The notes beneath the pieces were generated by a model. That model was given only the letters and a program-made list of their open reading frames with translations, did no database searches and was not told the origin of the DNA. 64,000 bases of DNA, taken from contig OZ025868.1 of the NCBI GenBank assembly GCA_964019415.1, forward strand, positions 10,415,143 to 10,479,142. The letters run 5' to 3'. Below are positions 53,651-62,637 of this stretch, piece by piece. Origin of the DNA: Ianthella basta (lineage: Eukaryota; Porifera; Demospongiae; Verongiida; Ianthellidae). Position 1 is the first letter of the stretch; every line of letters starts with the position of its first letter. A program made the position numbers and the translations under genes.

Positions 53651-54590
53651 ATGGCGTTAGCGAACTCGGAGTTGTTGTTGTTGGCATGCTTGCTTTGGAA
53701 GTTTATCCTCCATATGCAGCGGCAGCATTTTCGGAGGGAGAGGCAGCGTAGACGCATCTTCAGCAAACGTGCGCGTGCTCTACGATATCGAATTTTTCTC
53801 AGGAGGCGGATGCAGCGACGAAGGTACGTAGCTAGCTACGGAATATGCGTAAGAGACTACACGCAAACATCTGTCCTACAGGCCTAGGCTGTAGACTGCC
53901 TCAATGCATGCCATTTATTGTCGTAGCTCACCTGAGCTAGTCGGCATGCATATATTAGGGTATACTTGTACTTGCAGGATTTGCAATGCACTGGTTTTGG
54001 AGTGTGCGCGACCATATCTCAGTGATCGTACTGTCTGGTGCCAGGAGAAGAGTCTAGAATGGTGGACAAAGATTTCACGCGGTTTGGTGGACGAGAGCTG
54101 GTGGCTAAATAATTTGAGGATGACGCGTAATACTTTTAAGTACCTGTGTCGTGAGGTTGGTCCTTTCATCAGTAAGAAGACAACTCAGATGAGAGAACCC
54201 ATTAGTGTGGAGAGGAGGGTGGCTGTAACTATATGGCGACTAGCGGAGTTATTTGAACACTAGCGGAGTTATTTGGTCTTGGGCACTCAACAGTTGGTGC
54301 AATTGTTTTGGAAACCTGTGAAGCAATTGCCCAGCACCTCCTCAGAAGGTATGTTAGGTTTCCACAAGGTCAGGCACTAACAAATGTAGTTAATAGATTT
54401 GATGCTAGGTGTGGTTTCCCACAGGCTGCTGGTGCAGTGGATGGGACCCACATACCTATTATTCGACCCCAGGACAATCCCACTGACTACTATAATCGGA
54501 AAGGGTTTCATTCGGTTTTGATGCAGGCAGTGGTGGATCACCAGGGGATATTCACAGACATATACATTGGTTGGCCTGGGAGGGTTCACT
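53651..54590 (+). pseudogene. Harbinger (HARBI1-like) nuclease, broken
   Basis: Exon 1 (53651-53823, MALANSELLLLACLLWKF...) splices at AAG|GTACGT to CAG|GATTTGC (53978), in frame. Exon 2 continues with LEWWTKISRGLVDESWWLNN and FKYLCREVGPFI. At 54241-54276 a 20-bp tandem duplication of CTAGCGGAGTTATTTGAACA shifts the frame. The restored frame reads LGHSTVGAIVLETCEAIAQH, AAGAVDGTHIPI (first catalytic Asp), DYYNRKGFHSV and FTDIYIGWPGRVH, then stops matching at the deletion junction. The second half of the DDE domain is gone, so it cannot be active. Confidence 0.75.
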
Positions 54591-55118
54591 TGAGGGACCA
54601 TCACCTGAGGGGCTCCCACTCCCTCCACTTCCTGAGTGACTGCCACTCCCACTGCCACGCGAGGAACTCCCACTCCCACCTCCATTTTCTTCTCCATCTT
54701 CGACTTCATCTTCTTCATTATCAGTAGTGGCCTCTTCACTGTCATCTGCAGTCACTCCAGGCCTGTCTAATGGAGGTGCGGAATTGGAGCTAGCCCTGGA
54801 CAGCAGATTCACCGGTTGTGTGGCTGGCCTGGTTCCCAGAACACCATCGATTATGGAATAGAATGGAAAATCGGCTCTGCCTCGACCACTCCTCCTATTA
54901 GAGTCTCTTAGCTTTCTGTATGTGGCAGTGAGGTTCTTTATCTTCACCCTACACTGCTCCCACGTCCTGATGAAGCCCAACGCAGCAAGGTCCTGCTGCA
55001 AACGCTGAAAAATCGGCTTGTTCCGTTTAGCGCTGTCCAATTGGCGCTGTACGGTGATGTCCCCCCACAGATTCAGCAGTGCTGTAGTCTCCGCGAACGA
55101 CCAAAACGAGCCAGCCAT
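54552..55118 (-). CDS. Harbinger Myb/SANT-like DNA-binding protein, C-terminus replaced
   Basis: ATG at 55118 opens 188 codons. Residues 1-85 form a trihelix/Myb-SANT-like domain with FWSFAETTALLNLWGD, KNKPIFQRLQQDLAALGF-type sequence and TWEQCRVKIKNLTATYRKLR. A long acidic and Ser/Gly-rich tail follows (EEATTDNEEDEVEDGEENGG, SGSGSHSGSGGSGSPSG). The last dozen residues are read from antisense of the nuclease gene, so the true C-terminus is lost at the deletion junction. In the family this protein binds the transposon ends and recruits the nuclease. The DNA-binding domain itself is intact. Confidence 0.7.
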   Translation of the reverse strand: MAGSFWSFAETTALLNLWGDITVQRQLDSAKRNKPIFQRLQQDLAALGFIRTWEQCRVKIKNLTATYRKLRDSNRRSGRGRADFPFYSIIDGVLGTRPATQPVNLLSRASSNSAPPLDRPGVTADDSEEATTDNEEDEVEDGEENGGGSGSSSRGSGSGSHSGSGGSGSPSGDGPSSEPSQANQCICL

Positions 55119-55246
55119 CTTGTTACTTTTCGTGCGCTCTTAAACCGAACCGAATTGACCGGATTCGAATCTACCTAGGTAGGTGGATCGACTTATGCGA
55201 ATCAAAATTCGTATCGTTCGAATGCGCATTCCATGTGGACACAACC

Positions 55247-55806
55247 GATTCAAATACCAGATCTGCCTTTCTTGCTGGGCTTGTATCTAGGTTTCAGGCC
55301 TGACTTAGTACAGGAGAATCTCCGAGGAGTCTCTGTTTGAACAGTGGTTTCGTCAGAGAAAATGGCATTCAAGAAGTCATCTCCTTTGCTCTTTCTAGCC
55401 CATTCCTGTCTTTTGCCTTTGTTGACCTCATGTATTATCTGGCAATATGCACTACCACGGCATGTCCACCCAAACCCAGTGCGGCATTTAAGTGCAGTGG
55501 TTTCTCGCACATGATGGCCATTCTCTGCTAGCATTTTCTGTAGTTCCTTTGCCGTTGTCTCGTCATCTTCTGTCATGTTCTCATCAACCAATCTCCTTAC
55601 TTCAGCAGTTATCTTTGATTTGCTACCTGAGCCCTCCTGTCTGCCAAAAGTACCACTTGCAATGTACTTCTTCAGAAACTTCTGAATTCCTTATCTTGAG
55701 GCTGGTAGAATTCCTTTGTTAGGATTCTGGTGATTGCAGGTGCCCTGCATCCATCACGAGACACAGAATCAATCTTCCGCTGCTTGTATTCGCTGTAATT
55801 TGCCAT
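55247..55806 (-). pseudogene. Tc1-like transposase, N-terminal part (split gene)
   Basis: From ATG 55806 the minus strand reads MANYSEYKQRKIDSVSRDGC, AITRILTKEFYQPQD, a one-base shift near 55688, KKYIASGTFGRQEGSGSKSK, VDENMTEDDETTAKELQKML, GFGWTCRGSAYCQIIHEVNK and NAIFSDETTVQTETPRR (first catalytic Asp). It ends in KPSKKGRSGI at the Harbinger element. A piece (the HVWAGI region) also appears deleted. The rest is at 53140-53474. Confidence 0.75.
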
Positions 55807-55884
55807 ATGTAACTCTCACACAAAATCAACTGACTCTCTCCACTTGCAAAATGAAATATGCACCTGTACGCAGCACATTCGGCT

Positions 55885-56035
55885 CGTAGCAACGCAGGTC
55901 CAACTTCGCTGGAAGTTTGCTCCAACTTTACTCTATCTTGATCTAACTTCGCTCAAAGTTTGCTCCAACTTCGCTCGTAGTTCGCTCCAACTTTGCATGA
56001 ACTATGGGCGAAGTTCGCGAAGAACGAAGTTCGCA
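55885..56035. repeat. Degenerate tandem repeat of AACTTCGCTCGAAGTTTGCTCC
   Basis: Six or more 20-24-bp units of the form CTCCAACTTCGCTCRAAGTTTG. A similar array in inverse orientation is present at 58140-58260, on the other side of the BEN gene. Confidence 0.7.
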
Positions 56036-56800
56036 TGGAAACATTTTCCCGCACCTACTGTACATGAACACGCTGACAAGAAGCTCATCAGTAAGTCTGT
56101 TTGGAAGGTGTGAGCTAGGCAACCATCATATTGAATTCAAATTTTCGGAGATGGCTACAGCAGACATTATAACAGTTGAAGCACAGGAACAATACAGGGT
56201 CCCAGTGTTCCTACTTGTGCATTGTACATGTCCTTGTTCAGGCTGTCCACGTTCATTAGTGTGTATGTGCTCATTTGCCCTTGTTTCAATGCATCTGCTT
56301 GATGCTGTTTCCAAGTTTGCCTATTTTGCTTTGCTTGCTGACATGTATTACATGCCGTTCAGGACAGCGTCAGCTTTCTGTGATGACTTGTGTTATGTCT
56401 AGATCTCGTTCACATATACTACAGCTTCTCTATTGACCTGTGCAATATGAGAATTTCACCTGTGTGATATTGATATCACACAGGTCAAACTTCACCTACT
56501 ATCCCTGGCCTCTTAACTGATATGTGATTTCTCGACCCATGGTAGCCATGATAACTGGTATACTGTAGTTAAAAACTTACATTATTAATGAACAGAATTA
56601 ATGTACGTACATCTGCAGTTGTGTACTGTATTGTGCTACATCATCCTACATGCATATTATACTGGTATATAATACATGCATGCATGCATGTGTATGTACA
56701 AAGAGCAGAGTACACTGGTGTTACATGGGAATAAAAGATAATACCTATATACAGTAGTTGTAAATAGCGTTGTGTACTTAGGAGATGCATATGGTAGCTT
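56036..56800. other. Unassigned sequence
   Basis: No gene recognised. A short perfect palindrome, GACCTGTG..ATATGAGAATTTCACCTGTGTGATATTGATATCACACAGGTC-type, lies at 56435-56485, and GCATGCATGCATG runs occur near 56675. Confidence 0.4.
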
Positions 56801-57961
56801 TCAAATGGCAATGAAACGCTTCTGCCACAATGGCTCGAACTCTACCAGGTTATCAAAGTGGTAAATTTCATAAAATCTCGCCTTCATCTCTTTCAATTAA
56901 TCTTTGTCAAGCCCGGACACAGTACTTGTGCACATCACATCTTCCCCAAAGTAGCTGTCTCTTGCTAGTTTGACTGCCAGATGACCAGCCTTGGTTACAA
57001 ACTCCAGAAGTTTGCTGTTTGTACCAATGACATCAGCAGCAGATTTCAGTTGACTTGGAGCACGAGCTGGAGTGTTGGAGAGCTGGGGTGTTACAGACTG
57101 TCTTGCTGATGATAAATTGGTAACATCATGAAGGATCTCCCTTGGAAAGACTTCCTCGGCTGGTGATGGATGGCATTCTTCTGATCTTCTACCTGTAGTT
57201 CCTGTAGGACCTGCTGCTGTGCTTACCAGGTTTTCAAGTTTAGCTTGCAACTCGATTAACTTACCAGCTTGGGCGTCTTGTATTGCTTGCATTATGGCAA
57301 ACTGTTCACTAAAATAGCTCTCAACACTTTGCAGAGTCATTTGCGCTGTCTGCATCCTATAGGATAGTTATTCGAGTATGGTAGGCTCAGGTTAATTGGA
57401 ATCAGGTAAAGTGCTTTGAACAGGTACTGGTGAAGGCTCGCCATGTTGCTCGTCTAAGTCACATTTATCTGTGACACAAAGTATTGTCATCTTTCTTCCC
57501 TTCTCCTTCTTGCCTTCAGTTGTCATTTTCCCCTTCCCATTCTAGTCTTCAATTGTCTTTCTTCTCTTGGCTGGTGGTGTACTTTCATCATCATCCTTAT
57601 CATTCTTCTCTACATGGATCTCCTTCTCCTTCTTTAGGTCATTCTTGCTGCCAGTTCCCATAGTAGTGGCTCAAAATATACTTCCCCCCATTTTACATTT
57701 GCCTTGCATCCTTTCTGTGGGTTCGATGGTTCCACAACTTGTGAAAGTTTCACAATTAAGGTCAATCCTTTTTCATCCCAATGGACCAGAACATGAGAGC
57801 CTAAAGGAGTTTATAAATGTGGTTGAATACACTAAACTTCCATGAGCAGAAGCCAGAAAGTTAACAATCTAATGCTAATAGCCTGCAAGAAACAGAGTAG
57901 TACCTTTTGCTTGAGTATCTTCCTCTCTCTGCATCACTCGACTTGAAGTTGCCTTAGCCAT
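56801..57961 (-). pseudogene. Decayed BEN-domain gene
   Basis: Minus strand. Exon 1 (57904-57961, MAKATSSRVMQREEDTQAK) ends at a GTACTA donor. Exon 2 starts after CTTTAG at 57800 with SHVLVHWDEKGLTLIVKLSQ, the N-terminal block shared with the other BEN copies. A Lys/Glu-rich linker with frame changes follows. The C-terminal part (57355 down) has a helical QTAQMTLQSVESYFSEQFAI segment and a BEN domain: TNSKLLEFVTKAGHLAVKLA, RDSYFGEDVMCTSTVSGLD, a TAA stop near 56912, then LKEMKARFYEIYHFDNLVEF and EPLWQKRFIAI ending at 56801. It is inactive as read. Confidence 0.65.
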
Positions 57962-58139
57962 TCACAAACACTTTCTGCTGCTGCTTGAACTCTTCTCAAA
58001 TATACTCAGATGACAGATTGCACCTCCAGCTCGTGTAAAATCCCTCCTGTTAGCATTCAAAATTTCACAAACTTTGTAGTTGGTCACGCGACGTCATTAG
58101 ACCAAGCTTACATACGTTCACCAGGCCCAAAGTTGGATC

Positions 58140-58330
58140 AAACTTAGAGCTAAATTTAATCAGAGTTTAAGAGAAGTTGTATCACGGTTCGAGCAAAGTT
58201 GTATCAAAGTTCAAGCGAAGATCGAGCAAACTTTGAGCAAAATTGAACGGAATTCCGAGCGTTTTTTTTTTTTTTTTTGCGAAGTTTGCTTCAAAGTGGA
58301 AACATTTTTCCGTGCCTACCATACCTTTGT
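58140..58330. repeat. Inverse-orientation AAGTTTGAGC repeat and poly-T
   Basis: Units such as GAGCAAAGTTGTATCAAAGTT and GAGCAAACTTTGAGCAAAATTG are inverse to those at 55885-56035, followed by a 19-base poly-T (58263-58281). The segment GTGGAAACATTTTTCCGTGCCTAC (58297 on) repeats ATGGAAACATTTTCCCGCACCTAC (56035 on) in direct orientation. Confidence 0.6.
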
Positions 58331-58604
58331 TGAGCCAGTGGATCTGAAAATCTTCTCCTTTCAGCTGCAGGCAATGACCACTCGACATCAGTTGTTTGCA
58401 CGGAAGTGCTCTAATAAATTGTCCACAAGCTTCCATGAGTCTTCTTCCAATCAGCACACTCTGTGTGGTGCCATTCTCTTCTGCTGTAGCAGCTTGTTGA
58501 AATATTCGAGCAGGAACATTGGAACTCTCACTGAAGAGGCCACACAGTGGTATGACACTAACAAAGGACCTTGATGCAAAGAGTTCCAGTGCATAATCTT
58601 CTAT
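58312..58604 (-). CDS. Exon-like open stretch of unknown function
   Basis: The minus strand is open from a possible acceptor (GGCATTTTAG|TTATAG, about 58604) to a possible donor (CAACAAAG|GTATGG, about 58312). The peptide has a balanced composition: SFVSVIPLCGLFSESSNVPA, RRLMEACGQFIRALP, SSGHCLQLKGEDFQIHWLN. It looks like conserved protein sequence but I recognise no family. It could be a host exon or part of an unrecognised element; repeats overlap its 3' boundary. Confidence 0.35.
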
Positions 58605-58904
58605 AACTAAAATGCCAACTAGGCAAAGGACCACTTATGTCACACGCAGGGTACAGTACATTCTATAAAAAGTTAACAGTCTACGGGCATAGTACGAACA
58701 ACCGGTAGCCATGCTATGGCCGTACATTTCTTCAGTCATGCCTGTATGTTATGCCAGTGCGTAAACTGCTCTACGCCCTAAGTGTGCGCCAAACACTGAA
58801 GGTGTAAATCCTTAGGAATCATCACCGAATGTGCCAAAGTGTTCAGTTCTCTGGGTTATATTCTGAGTTGTTGCTTTTTGTGTTGCTTCTGATCTACCGC
58901 GCGT

Positions 58905-59959
58905 GTTTCAGCATGCCTACATGCACACGCGAAATGCAATCAAGCGCCTCAGACAGGGCTCCTACCAACTCCACCAACAGCCATTGTTGTTACCATTGTC
59001 ACCAGCTTGGTCATGTGCAGCGGAACTGCCCTCTGTTCAGAAGGTGTTTTGCATGTGGTTGACAGGGCCATCTGGCCAAGGATTGTTGTTCGGGAAACGT
59101 GAAAGGGATGCCTCAGGCGGGGTGGGGGCATCCCCAGCCACAGTAAGGCCCCACCATACAGTTGTCGCTGCTGCACGGTCAAGTGCAATGACGGAGCAGG
59201 GTAGGGTGGGGGACACAGAGGTAGAGGGGCATCCATATCCAGGAGGATACAGCCACACGATTGCCGGGATCACAACTGGTAAGTGAAGCCAGCATACATG
59301 TAGTGTCGGCAACCGGATAAACTATTCCTGTGCTAGGTCGTGTCCCCTTACCCGTTCAGGTAGGGCCTATTGAGGTTGAGCACTCCTTGGTGGCAGTGCA
59401 GTCCCTGATCACCTCTGTAATCTTAGGGATTGACTTTTTGCATGCACATGGCCTTATCTTAGATTTTACCACCACACCAGTGCATGTTACCACACAACCT
59501 GTTCCAGACAACACCCTAAAGGAAAGTGATCAGCAAAGTCCTCTCTATGCAGCGAGGAAGACGAAAGCCAGGGTGTGTGTTATTCAGGAAACAGACGGGC
59601 TTTCAGAAGAAGCCATAGATGACTGCACAATTTCTACATTTGGTGAGTCCAGCCAGTATGACATGCCATCATGCACCACAGCCAGGTTTTCCTCTGTTCT
59701 GGACGAGTACCATCTCCGTTTGTGATACACCAGGACAAACCAAGATGGCTGAACATTTTATCCCCACTACCAGTTCACCAATCAAGATTCCACGGCATAG
59801 GATACCGGCTAACTAACGAATCGAGGTCGAGGATCAGCTTCAACAGATGCTGGCAACCGGTATCATTGAAGAGAGTTCAAGCCCTTGGATGGCCCCCATG
59901 GTTTTTGTTCGTAAGAAGTCGGGAGATCTGCGATTGTGTGCTGACTATCAGGAGCTTAA
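58905..59959 (+). pseudogene. Gypsy-type retroelement, gag to RT start (decayed)
   Basis: The plus strand encodes two CCHC knuckles (CYHCHQLGHVQRNC and CFACG-stop-QGHLAKDC, 58985-59090). A degraded stretch follows, then a protease C-terminal half (VLGRVPLPVQVGPIEVEHS, VILGIDFLHAHGLILDF; 59325-59470), and the reverse-transcriptase N-terminus (QLQQMLATGIIEESSSPWM, VFVRKKSGDLRLCADYQEL; 59835-59959). Several stops and frame changes disrupt it. The protease active-site DTG is not recognisable. RT breaks off at GAGCTTAA where a TTAA-specific transposon is inserted and resumes at 62638. No 5' LTR boundary could be assigned. Confidence 0.8.
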
Positions 59960-60839
59960 AGTGCCACTGACATGCAAAATTTTTATTTCAGCAAACAATA
60001 GTCTAGTATTAATGAACAACTGCCATGGTGGTCATAAGTGCTTCTAATGCCTGCAATAGGGAGAAATTCGACAATAAAGTTGCCAAAAGGCGTCATTTTT
60101 CTATTAATGACGTAACAAAATATACCGCTTCCGGAAATTCTTGTGACGTCACAAGGGGAACGAAGAAGATGTTCCAGGGTCGAGAACACATAGACTGTTG
60201 TGTCTTGCAGCAATTTACCGTTGGGCAAACACGATTTGCTTAGTTTTGAAGGCAGATTGACAGCATGACTATTGTGTGCTATATACAGTGCAAGTAACAA
60301 TATATTGCAGTAATCTAATATAATATAATTCACAGACACTACAGAGGGTGCTAGATATAGCAAATACATTATGGTATAGCTAGCTATATAGTGAAACCTG
60401 TAGGACAGTCTTCTGTGGACCAGTTATATGCCTGTAATCAGCTGTAGATGGATGCATTGCAGTCTGTCTGAGATGTTGTGGTGTTTGTGTTGTACTAGAG
60501 AGGCTGGCTGCTTCACATCAGTAAACTGAGATGGCTGGCAATTAAATATGCAATTGCAAGGTAGATGACCCTGGACAGGAGGTCAGCCTCTCCTATTCTG
60601 CTACACAGGGTAGTTATAACATGAAGCCTCTACTTTGGGTGAAAGGCGTAGATAACTACTAAATTTTGATCTTTAGCACATTTAGAGGAAGAAGTATGTG
60701 ATGTCATCAGTGACATCACCAGTGATGTCATATGATGTCATCATGTACATACACCAACCTCACACAATCACAGAAGCAGCAGAGCTACCCACATTCACAT
60801 TTTACAGTAGCAGTATTACAGGAAAGGAAGAAGGATGAG

Positions 60840-60945
60840 AAGAAGACTAGCACTCAGTTAGAGTGCTTATACACAGACCAGCACTCCACTAGAGTGCTTA
60901 CACAGCAGACAAGCACTTGGCTACAGTGCTCACACAACAGTCTTT
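60840..60945. repeat. Tandem repeat AGCACTC.NCTAGAGTGCTTACACA
   Basis: Three units of about 30 bp (CTAGCACTCAGTTAGAGTGC, ACCAGCACTCCACTAGAGTGC, ACAAGCACTTGGCTACAGTGC), each containing a small AGCACT/AGTGCT palindrome. Confidence 0.7.
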
Positions 60946-61009
60946 GCCTAATGAAGTTATTCTCTGTATTCCAGTATTTATCTTCAGCAATTATCGCGTT
61001 GGTACTGAG

Positions 61010-61255
61010 TACGCGTGGAGCGAGACAGCGCGTGGAATGAGAAAGCGTTTGTAGAGTGAAGCAGCGCGTCGAATGAGACTGCGTGTTGAGTTACATACGA
61101 AGCGCGTAGAGTGAGGCAGTGCGTGGAGAGAGGCCGCGCGTAGTCAGGTGTAGCCGTTAGGCAGCGCATGGAGAGAGGCCATGCACAGACTGAGGCTGCA
61201 TGTGGAGTGAGACACAGTGTGAATTGAGGCTGTATGATGAGTTAGGGAGCATGTA
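61010..61255. repeat. Minisatellite GCGCGTRGAGTGAGRCA
   Basis: Ten or more degenerate units of 17-24 bp (GCGTGGAGCGAGACA, GCGCGTGGAATGAGAAA, GCGCGTAGAGTGAGGCA, GTGCGTGGAGAGAGGCC) lie inside the nested TA-flanked element. Confidence 0.8.
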
Positions 61256-62214
61256 GTGCAGCACACATGGATGCACCCCAACGTACCTTCACTAAATCAT
61301 ACTCTTCAGTTCTGTGGGCCTGAGCCGCCTGACAACAATAACAGATAACGTCCTCGATCTGCTGCACTTTGGTTGACGAGCCGCGTCCTGACATCCGTTT
61401 AACACATTGCCATTCGATAACTTATAGTGACGTTTGTTGACGTCATCACAATGGCCGGCTTGTTGCTCAGGGAATTTTGTATAAAAAAACGGCATACCTA
61501 GAGCTCCTTCTCGGTGAGTGTCCTGCGCATCATCGTGTTTAGTAGTAAATGTACCTTCATATACGACTGAGAACAGAAGTGTACCGTAAATTGCATTCGA
61601 ACGCGTGAATTGTGGCAAAATTTCTACCGAAAAGGTGTTTTTCTTTATATTCTCTATAAACAGACGCATATATCCCCAGTTCTCAGTCGATTCTGAAGCT
61701 TTACATTCCCCTACACTTACCAGTGCAACTACGCATGTTTCAGGCGTCATCTAGATATGCCGGTTTTGCTCTGAATGTCGGCGAGTATACCATTTTCAAC
61801 ACTATCAAACATCGTTATCCAAGCCTTTGCGCTGATGGACTTTTCCGATAAAGCTAAGATCATACTTTATTATCCTGCCAATCTTTATTCTTAGAGTCAT
61901 TCAGAGAGCGAAAATATAACGTTTCAAAAAGGTGCAAAGTTAGCGGCCATATTAGCAGTTTCATGTTATAACTACCCTGTGTAAGGTATGCAGATTATAA
62001 GGCTGTCTTCGCCTGTAAATTTGCTGAGAACCCATTGGTCATTTGCTCCCATGCATTCTGATTGGGTTGAGGTTGCATTCCTCCATCATCTCCCACTTCC
62101 TGAAGGTTTTTGGAGTGTTTGGGTTGGCTGAGGCCCTCTTGAAAATCACTGCTGCTTCCATTGGCAGTTCAACGTGTGGACATCGACTGGATAACTGAAT
62201 GAGATTGTTTTCAA

Positions 62215-62375
62215 CTCACATCGTTTGCAATTGAGGCGAATACGACAATATTCCTTCCATCATTGAGCTTAGGACTCCGGATTCTTGGGTAATATGAAAA
62301 GGCTGAACTTTCCATTTCTTCTCCTATTGCACCCAGCAACAATATAGTGTTCAGATATGTCGCTGGAGACGATTT
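62215..62375 (-). pseudogene. THAP-like zinc-finger fragment in the TTAA transposon
   Basis: The minus strand reads HYIVAGCNRRRNGKFSLFIL then PKNPES, two stops, and WKEYCRIRLN before a GTGAGT donor-like site. The pattern (GC..R....F..FPK.P..R..W) resembles the first half of a THAP domain, which Kolobok and P-type transposases carry at the N-terminus. Two stops and the missing C-x2-H half make this tentative. Confidence 0.35.
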
Positions 62376-62637
62376 GCGAACGTTTCTAAGCCCAATAGCG
62401 CACAAATAGGGCACAAATTTGCATTTTACCGTATGTTACACTATGAAATCGTTCCCTTTGTGACTCATCAATAAAATGGCCAACTTTCAGCACGGCCTTC
62501 ACCGGAAGATGTGGATTATTGCGGATTTTCACCAACTTGTGCGCAAATGCATCAATTCTGATTGTCACCAATGATTCTAACTAAACAGACTGCATCCGTT
62601 AATCAAATAAAAATTTTGCATGTCAGTGGCACTTTAA

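Larger units (their letters stand above)
53475..55246. mobile_element. Deletion derivative of a two-gene PIF/Harbinger transposon
   Basis: The ends are inverted: GGCGTGTCCACACGGAATGC at 53475 and, in complement, GGTTGTGTCCACATGGAATG from 55246, with GCGC.TTCGAA continuing in both. Inside are a nuclease gene (plus) and a Myb/SANT-like gene (minus), converging. These are the two proteins Harbinger elements need. The nuclease is cut short at 54585 by a deletion that fuses it to the 3' end of the other gene. The element split a Tc1-like transposase gene. I could not identify a clean 3-bp target duplication. Confidence 0.75.
60602..61983. mobile_element. TA-flanked element nested in the TTAA transposon
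   Basis: CACAGGGTAGTTATAACATG (60604 on) and its reverse complement ending CCCTGTG (61981) form inverted ends of about 22 bp with TA on both sides (60602-60603, 61982-61983). The 1.38-kb interior carries two tandem-repeat arrays and a minus frame (61292-61750, 152 codons) with no recognisable domain. TA target and end sequence fit a Tc1/mariner-type non-autonomous element. Confidence 0.75.
59956..62637. mobile_element. TTAA-specific (Kolobok-like) transposon inside the Gypsy RT
   Basis: The element (59960-62633, 2674 bp) has perfect 28-bp inverted ends starting AGTGCCACTGACATGCAAAA. TTAA lies on both sides (59956-59959 and 62634-62637). Removing it joins GAGC-TTAA-CAAGAGAACT, restoring the Gypsy RT reading frame (QEL-N-KRTV), so the boundaries are exact. 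TTAA targets belong to piggyBac and Kolobok; piggyBac ends usually begin CCC, so Kolobok is more likely. The interior has only decayed minus-strand fragments, including a THAP-like piece near 62350, and a nested TA-flanked element. Confidence 0.88.

Noticed and set aside
53465-55255. Target-site duplication for the Harbinger derivative
   Set aside because: The flanks (CAATA and GATTC) do not give a matching 3-bp TNA pair with any choice of ends I tried, so none is claimed.
57567-57845. 92-codon plus frame
   Set aside because: It is antisense to the BEN gene's exon 2 and linker, whose minus-strand sequence matches the family.
58640-58904. 5' LTR of the Gypsy element
   Set aside because: No TG...CA boundary, primer-binding site or matching 3' LTR could be identified; the 3' end is outside the window.
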